Position numbers and translations under genes: made by a program. Positions 47,578 to 51,104 of a stretch of DNA of 51,104 bases are shown here, piece after piece; position 1 is the first letter of the stretch, and every line of letters begins with the position of its first letter. The notes under the pieces are model-generated. The model saw only the letters and a list, made by a program, of their open reading frames with translations. It searched no databases and had not been told where the DNA came from. The stretch covers positions 1 through 51,104 of the forward strand of contig NZ_ADNY01000036.1 of assembly GCF_000178475.1 (NCBI RefSeq). The letters are read 5' to 3'. This DNA is from Lactobacillus amylolyticus DSM 11664 (GTDB lineage Bacteria; Bacillota; Bacilli; Lactobacillales; Lactobacillaceae).

Positions 47578-48161
47578 AGTGTAAACTTCCTTTTTCTAAT
47601 TCGATGAGGTTTTAACCATAAAACCATATTGACTGCATCGGTATGAGTATCCTGATAATAATTTTTTCTAACAAAAGTTGCTTCAAAACCTAATTCTGAA
47701 TACAGTCTTTTGGCCCGATCATTATCAATTCTTACTTCCAGACTGACACATTCACAGTTATTCTGTCTTGCCCTTTCAATCATTAATTCCAATAGCATAT
47801 GACCAATGTGCTGGCCTTGATATTTAGGAACGACCGCAATATTGGTAATATGCGCCTCGCGGGGATGGAAACGCGCTCCGATAAAGGCAACTAAGGTTGA
47901 GGCCTCATATACAAACAAATAGAGTGAATTTTTGCGCTTTCTTAATTCCGTTTTAAAGGAAAAACTGCTCCAAGGGGTTTGACCAGAATAGACTTCTTTT
48001 TCCAAAACCAATAAGTCCGGAATATTTTCATCTGAAGCTAGCATTACCTGTAGACGATTATTCCCTACTGTCGTGACAAAAGGAGTAAAATCCATCGAGA
48101 TTTGATTACTTTCCGGATGAAAGAATTGGTTTAATGTTTTAAACTTCTTCAACATAATCAC
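47574..48161 (-). CDS. rimI: Ribosomal protein S18-alanine N-acetyltransferase RimI (GNAT)
   Basis: This is a 195-residue protein with a GNAT domain at about residues 45-185. The acetyl-CoA loop is seen in [20 protein letters not shown] near 108-127 and the C-terminal block [21 protein letters not shown] near 139-159 (cited in part). A 40-residue N-terminal extension precedes the domain. It lies between tsaB and tsaD, the standard Firmicute order. Overlap with tsaB is 23 bases. Its true target has not been shown in lactobacilli. Confidence 0.92.
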   Translation of the reverse strand: MIMLKKFKTLNQFFHPESNQISMDFTPFVTTVGNNRLQVMLASDENIPDLLVLEKEVYSGQTPWSSFSFKTELRKRKNSLYLFVYEASTLVAFIGARFHPREAHITNIAVVPKYQGQHIGHMLLELMIERARQNNCECVSLEVRIDNDRAKRLYSELGFEATFVRKNYYQDTHTDAVNMVLWLKPHRIRKRKFTL

Positions 48162-48876
48162 TATCCGGACCGAAAGGCTTCCCCGTCTTCTTATGCCAAT
48201 CTACTTCAGCTTGCGTTCTGCGCAAGTATTTCGGCAACAATTTATCAGGGTCAACTGGCTCTGCAGTTTCAGCTAATTGACCAATTAAACCAGCATGAAC
48301 ACCATTTTGCTCATCTTTACCATAGGCAAAATCAACGCCTAAGGCTTTAATTTTATCTTCCTGCTTATCTAAACCGCTGCCTAGCAACAACAGATGCCTA
48401 TCGTTTTCCTTCAAATAATCCTTAATGGCTTGCAATAAGGTATCAATATGATAATGACCATCTGGAATTACATTTTGCGGAATTTGATTTTTATCTAAAA
48501 CATATGCAGCGGCAAAATAATTATCGTTGCGGGCATCAAGTGCAGTCACAATTAAATCATCGCCAGAAGCTGACTTGGCCAATGCTTGCAAAGTGGAAAT
48601 ACCAACAACATCCTTATGCAAGATGCTGGCAAACATCTTAATGGTTGTTATTCCGATTCTCAATCCAGTATATGAACCTGGCCCAATTGCAACAGCAAAG
48701 CGGTCGATATCTTGCAAAGTTAACTGATTATCTTTTAAAATTTCATCAATTAACGGATCAAGGTGTTCGCTGTGGTTGCGCTTATCTACTTCATTTTTTT
48801 CGGCAATAATCTTTTGACTGTCATTTAAAGCAACGCTCAAATTGCTGGTTGCTGTAGAGACACTTAAGATTTTCAT
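48139..48876 (-). CDS. tsaB: tRNA threonylcarbamoyladenosine biosynthesis protein TsaB
   Basis: This 245-residue ASKHA-fold protein is the scaffold partner of TsaD. The family start MKILSVSTATSNLSVAL, the KRNHSEHLDPLIDEIL block near residues 32-47 and VAIGPGSYTGLRIGITTIK near 62-80 are all present. It heads the tsaB-rimI-tsaD unit with overlapping genes. AAAGGGAA lies upstream of the ATG. Confidence 0.95.
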   Translation of the reverse strand: MKILSVSTATSNLSVALNDSQKIIAEKNEVDKRNHSEHLDPLIDEILKDNQLTLQDIDRFAVAIGPGSYTGLRIGITTIKMFASILHKDVVGISTLQALAKSASGDDLIVTALDARNDNYFAAAYVLDKNQIPQNVIPDGHYHIDTLLQAIKDYLKENDRHLLLLGSGLDKQEDKIKALGVDFAYGKDEQNGVHAGLIGQLAETAEPVDPDKLLPKYLRRTQAEVDWHKKTGKPFGPDSDYVEEV

Positions 48877-48903
48877 ATTATTCTTTCCCTTTTATTTCTA
48901 AAA

Positions 48904-49422
48904 TCACTTTTTTATTTTAACACGAGAAACGGACTGCAAGACAAAGTAGACGACGATCATTTGAATCCAAGGAACGATAATTTCTTTAGGGGCGCGCTGA
49001 ATCAAAGCTGCCTTAAGATCCAGGCCATACATTATGTGAATCCACATTGTATTCATGCCAATATTGACAATGAGGTCAACTAATAAAGTCGCAACTATAA
49101 TCCGCCAGATTTTCACTGGCTGCTGGTAGAAAAACAAACCATATATAAATGGTGCGACCATTGCTGTTAGCGTAAAACCAATAAAGAAGCCGCCCTGTTG
49201 CCCAAAAATTGCGGAAGCAATCAAGTCACTGATACCGCCACCAACGGCTCCCCAAATTGGGCCAAACAGATAAGCAAGCAAAACACTGCCGATAAAACCA
49301 AGACCGACTTTTACCGTAGCTGGGCCGAATGAAAATTGTTCCAAAACAACTTTCATGGCTACGATTAATCCCAACAAAATCAATTCACGCAAATAGATCT
49401 CAAACCATTTTTTAATACTCAT
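48904..49422 (-). CDS. folT: ECF transporter S component, folate family (FolT)
   Basis: This is a 172-residue membrane protein with about six helices that binds the substrate and works with a shared EcfAA'T module encoded elsewhere. The pattern FGPIWGAVGGGISDLIASAIFGQQGGFFIGFTLTA (residues 54-88, cited by position; core GFFIGFTLTA) is that of folate-family S components. No riboswitch is visible in the 55-base gap upstream, only a terminator of the preceding gene. AAGGGG precedes the ATG. Folate specificity is by family resemblance only. Confidence 0.85.
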   Translation of the reverse strand: MSIKKWFEIYLRELILLGLIVAMKVVLEQFSFGPATVKVGLGFIGSVLLAYLFGPIWGAVGGGISDLIASAIFGQQGGFFIGFTLTAMVAPFIYGLFFYQQPVKIWRIIVATLLVDLIVNIGMNTMWIHIMYGLDLKAALIQRAPKEIIVPWIQMIVVYFVLQSVSRVKIKK

Positions 49423-49441
49423 TGCTGGTAATCCCCTTCAT

Positions 49442-49469
49442 AAAAAAGCATGACCATTTTGTCATGCAT
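49442..49469 (-). terminator. Terminator after the acyl-ACP thioesterase gene
   Basis: GCATGAC (49448-49454) pairs with GTCATGC (49461-49467) around six bases. On the minus strand six T residues follow. It lies between the thioesterase stop and folT. Confidence 0.85.
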
Positions 49470-49477
49470 TAATTTAA

Positions 49478-50209
49478 TCATATCTTACGCCAGCCAATCT
49501 CACAAACAGCTTGCTCTTTTCCGTCCTCATTTTCAATAGCGTGATAGGACTTAACTGGCTCTTTGCTTAGTGTCATGCAGGAATAAGTTACTTGACCATA
49601 GCGAACTTCTTTATCAAATTTAATGTCAATTGTCTGAATCAGATGCGTTTTTAAAAAGTCGCGATCAAACATATCGATAAACCAGTTAAAATAATGGCTA
49701 TTGGTCAAGTGATGGTTTATATCCAAATCATCATAACGTACGCGATACTGCCGCTTTTCATCATATTTATCTAATGGACGCAGGCGCGGAAAACGTGGCA
49801 TCTTTTGCAGAAGCGGAACGTCAAAATCATGCATCATTTTCTCATCAACCGCAGTCAGCTTTCGCTTCTTCAAGTCAAACATGATCCATTGGCTATGAAC
49901 TTGAACTAAAGAATTGCCATCTTGATCAGCAATCCCGAAATCACGATATTCAAAAAAGCGGTTATAACCGGCTGCTTCGGTGCTCAAAATTACATGTTCG
50001 CCTGGTTTGGGCAAAGAAGAAATCTTAATTTGATATTGAGTTACTACCCAACCTAGTCCGCGCTTGAGCAAATCCGCAATTCCAGCGTGTCCTTTATCAA
50101 GTTGATGTTCGGAAACCTGCATAAACAAGTCGATCATGACGGGGATTTTTAAATGCTGATTTTCATCGCAATCACTATATTCAATTTGATATTTTTCCGT
50201 GTACTTCAT
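49478..50209 (-). CDS. Acyl-ACP thioesterase (double hot-dog)
   Basis: This 243-residue protein releases fatty acids from acyl carrier protein. The first hot-dog domain spans about 1-135 (YQIEYSDCDENQHLKIPVMIDLFMQ in part; GLGWVVTQYQIKI near 70-82) and the second about 150-243 (RVRYDDLDINHHLTNSHYFNWFID near 152-175, cited in part, with the Asn/His active-site region NHHLTN). It starts six bases downstream of rsmI. The preferred chain length cannot be read from the sequence. Confidence 0.92.
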   Translation of the reverse strand: MKYTEKYQIEYSDCDENQHLKIPVMIDLFMQVSEHQLDKGHAGIADLLKRGLGWVVTQYQIKISSLPKPGEHVILSTEAAGYNRFFEYRDFGIADQDGNSLVQVHSQWIMFDLKKRKLTAVDEKMMHDFDVPLLQKMPRFPRLRPLDKYDEKRQYRVRYDDLDINHHLTNSHYFNWFIDMFDRDFLKTHLIQTIDIKFDKEVRYGQVTYSCMTLSKEPVKSYHAIENEDGKEQAVCEIGWRKI

Positions 50210-50214
50210 TTTTC

Positions 50215-51069
50215 CTAGCCTTGATGATATTGATCATACAATTCGTTTTTAGAAACATAATGCTCTTTGGCAACTTCCTTGATCGCATCTTTCTTGCTTT
50301 CGCCTTTTTGTACCAAATCATTAACTAATTTGATTAAATCTGGCCAAGAAAGCTGTTTAGGAGCTTCAGTATTAGGTGAGATCAAAATAACAAACTCGCC
50401 TCGTGGAACATTTTCGGCAAAATAGCTGCTAACTTCCGCAACTGTGCCGCGAATAAATTCCTCATGAATTTTCGTCAGTTCTCTAGCAGCCACAATTTGA
50501 CGCTCTGCTGGCAAAACTTCCGCTAATGTTTTCAAAGTTTTTGCTAAACGATGCGGTGCTTCATAAAAAATAGAGGTTCCACGAAAATCCCGCATTTTTT
50601 CAAAGTAGCCCTTTTGCTCCATTGCTTTGCGTGGCAAAAAGCCATAATAAGTAAACGGCTGCGCATCAAAACCAGAAGCAATTAACGCCGTAGCAAACGC
50701 AGATGGCCCTGGCAAAGGAACAACGGGGATATTATTATTAATGCACTCTTGCACCAAAATATAACCAGGGTCGGAAATGACCGGCATCCCTGCATCACTA
50801 ATTTCCGCAATCGTAGCACCATCTTGCATTAATTTAATTAATTCAGGCGCTCTTTCTTTTGAATTGTATTTATGAAAAGAAATCATATGATTGTGGACAC
50901 CAATTTTTTCAAGCAAAATGCCACTCGTTCTCGTGTCCTCGGCTGCGATGTAATCTGCATCCGTTAAAACTTTTTTTGCCCGAATCGTAATATCTTCTAA
51001 ATTTCCAATTGGAGTCGGTACTAAAAAAAGTTTACCGCCATCTTTGGTATAACTACTTTGCCGTTGCAT
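50215..51069 (-). CDS. rsmI: 16S rRNA (cytidine-1402-2'-O)-methyltransferase RsmI
   Basis: This is a 284-residue SAM-dependent enzyme that methylates C1402 of 16S rRNA near the decoding site. The tetrapyrrole-methylase fold is evident in LFLVPTPIGNLEDITIRA near residues 14-31, AEDTRTSGILL near 44-54, EISDAGMPVISDPGY near 88-102 and PLPGPSAFATALIASG near 117-132, with EAPHRL near 168-173. GGAG precedes the ATG at 51069. It appears complete within the window. Confidence 0.97.
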   Translation of the reverse strand: MQRQSSYTKDGGKLFLVPTPIGNLEDITIRAKKVLTDADYIAAEDTRTSGILLEKIGVHNHMISFHKYNSKERAPELIKLMQDGATIAEISDAGMPVISDPGYILVQECINNNIPVVPLPGPSAFATALIASGFDAQPFTYYGFLPRKAMEQKGYFEKMRDFRGTSIFYEAPHRLAKTLKTLAEVLPAERQIVAARELTKIHEEFIRGTVAEVSSYFAENVPRGEFVILISPNTEAPKQLSWPDLIKLVNDLVQKGESKKDAIKEVAKEHYVSKNELYDQYHQG

Positions 51070-51104
51070 TGTCTCCGTCCTTTTTAATGCTTCTTCTTTT
51101 CACC

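Noticed and set aside
49423..49477. Folate or other riboswitch before folT
   Set aside because: The gap is only 55 bases and the single hairpin has the form of a terminator for the thioesterase gene.

Overview
This window is a chromosomal segment of a low-GC Firmicute, most likely Lactobacillus in the strict sense (the acidophilus/helveticus branch). The evidence is the divergent ccpA-pepQ pair with a cre box, a sucrose locus scrA / scrB-scrR, a groESL operon under CIRCE boxes followed by mutS-mutL-ruvA-ruvB-yajC-zwf, a T-box leader before alaS, a helveticin J-type protein and an IS3-family element. The species cannot be fixed from the sequence alone. Most genes are housekeeping genes on the minus strand.

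Layout from low to high coordinates. 1-5.5 kb: a ferredoxin-NADP reductase and a DedA protein (+), convergent with a minus-strand unit yunD-yutD-HAD phosphatase-DUF1461. 5.5-7.9 kb: ccpA (-) and pepQ (+) share a promoter region with a perfect cre match. 7.9-9.1 kb: a decayed IS3-family element that landed in the loop of the pepQ terminator. 9.1-13.4 kb: YtxH and DUF948 envelope proteins, an MscS-type channel, RdgB-type pyrophosphatase, glutamate racemase, a YslB-like protein and MscL. 13.4-15.8 kb: a peptide-type two-component system whose kinase is broken and whose LytTR regulator is intact. 15.8-22.6 kb: trxA, mutS2, DUF1292, ruvX, ireB, and alaS with its T-box. 22.6-34.3 kb: a DEAD-box helicase, nrnA, dinB, zwf, yajC, ruvB, ruvA, mutL, mutS, so DNA repair and recombination genes dominate. 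34.3-36.7 kb: groEL-groES, with an unusual array of four hairpins after groEL. 36.7-41.4 kb: sucrose uptake and hydrolysis genes with their LacI-type repressor. 41.4-43.7 kb: a LytTR regulator, a LiaF-like membrane protein and a helveticin-like gene. 43.7-51.1 kb: rex, an ABC-F ATPase, the t6A genes tsaB-rimI-tsaD, folT, an acyl-ACP thioesterase and rsmI.

The most notable observations are these. MutL appears to have lost every recognisable endonuclease metal-binding motif while its ATPase motifs are kept. Two LytTR-style operators (9-bp direct repeats, 21-bp period) are present; one sits upstream of the LytTR/LiaF/helveticin unit and the other just after the orphaned response regulator. The groEL 3' region has four consecutive hairpins, two of which share a core and have compensatory outer stems. 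An IS splits a terminator hairpin and supplies a replacement terminator. One CIRCE box could also act as the scrA terminator. I saw no CRISPR array, prophage, tRNA or rRNA. Apart from the IS, no gap without a gene exceeds about 300 bases.
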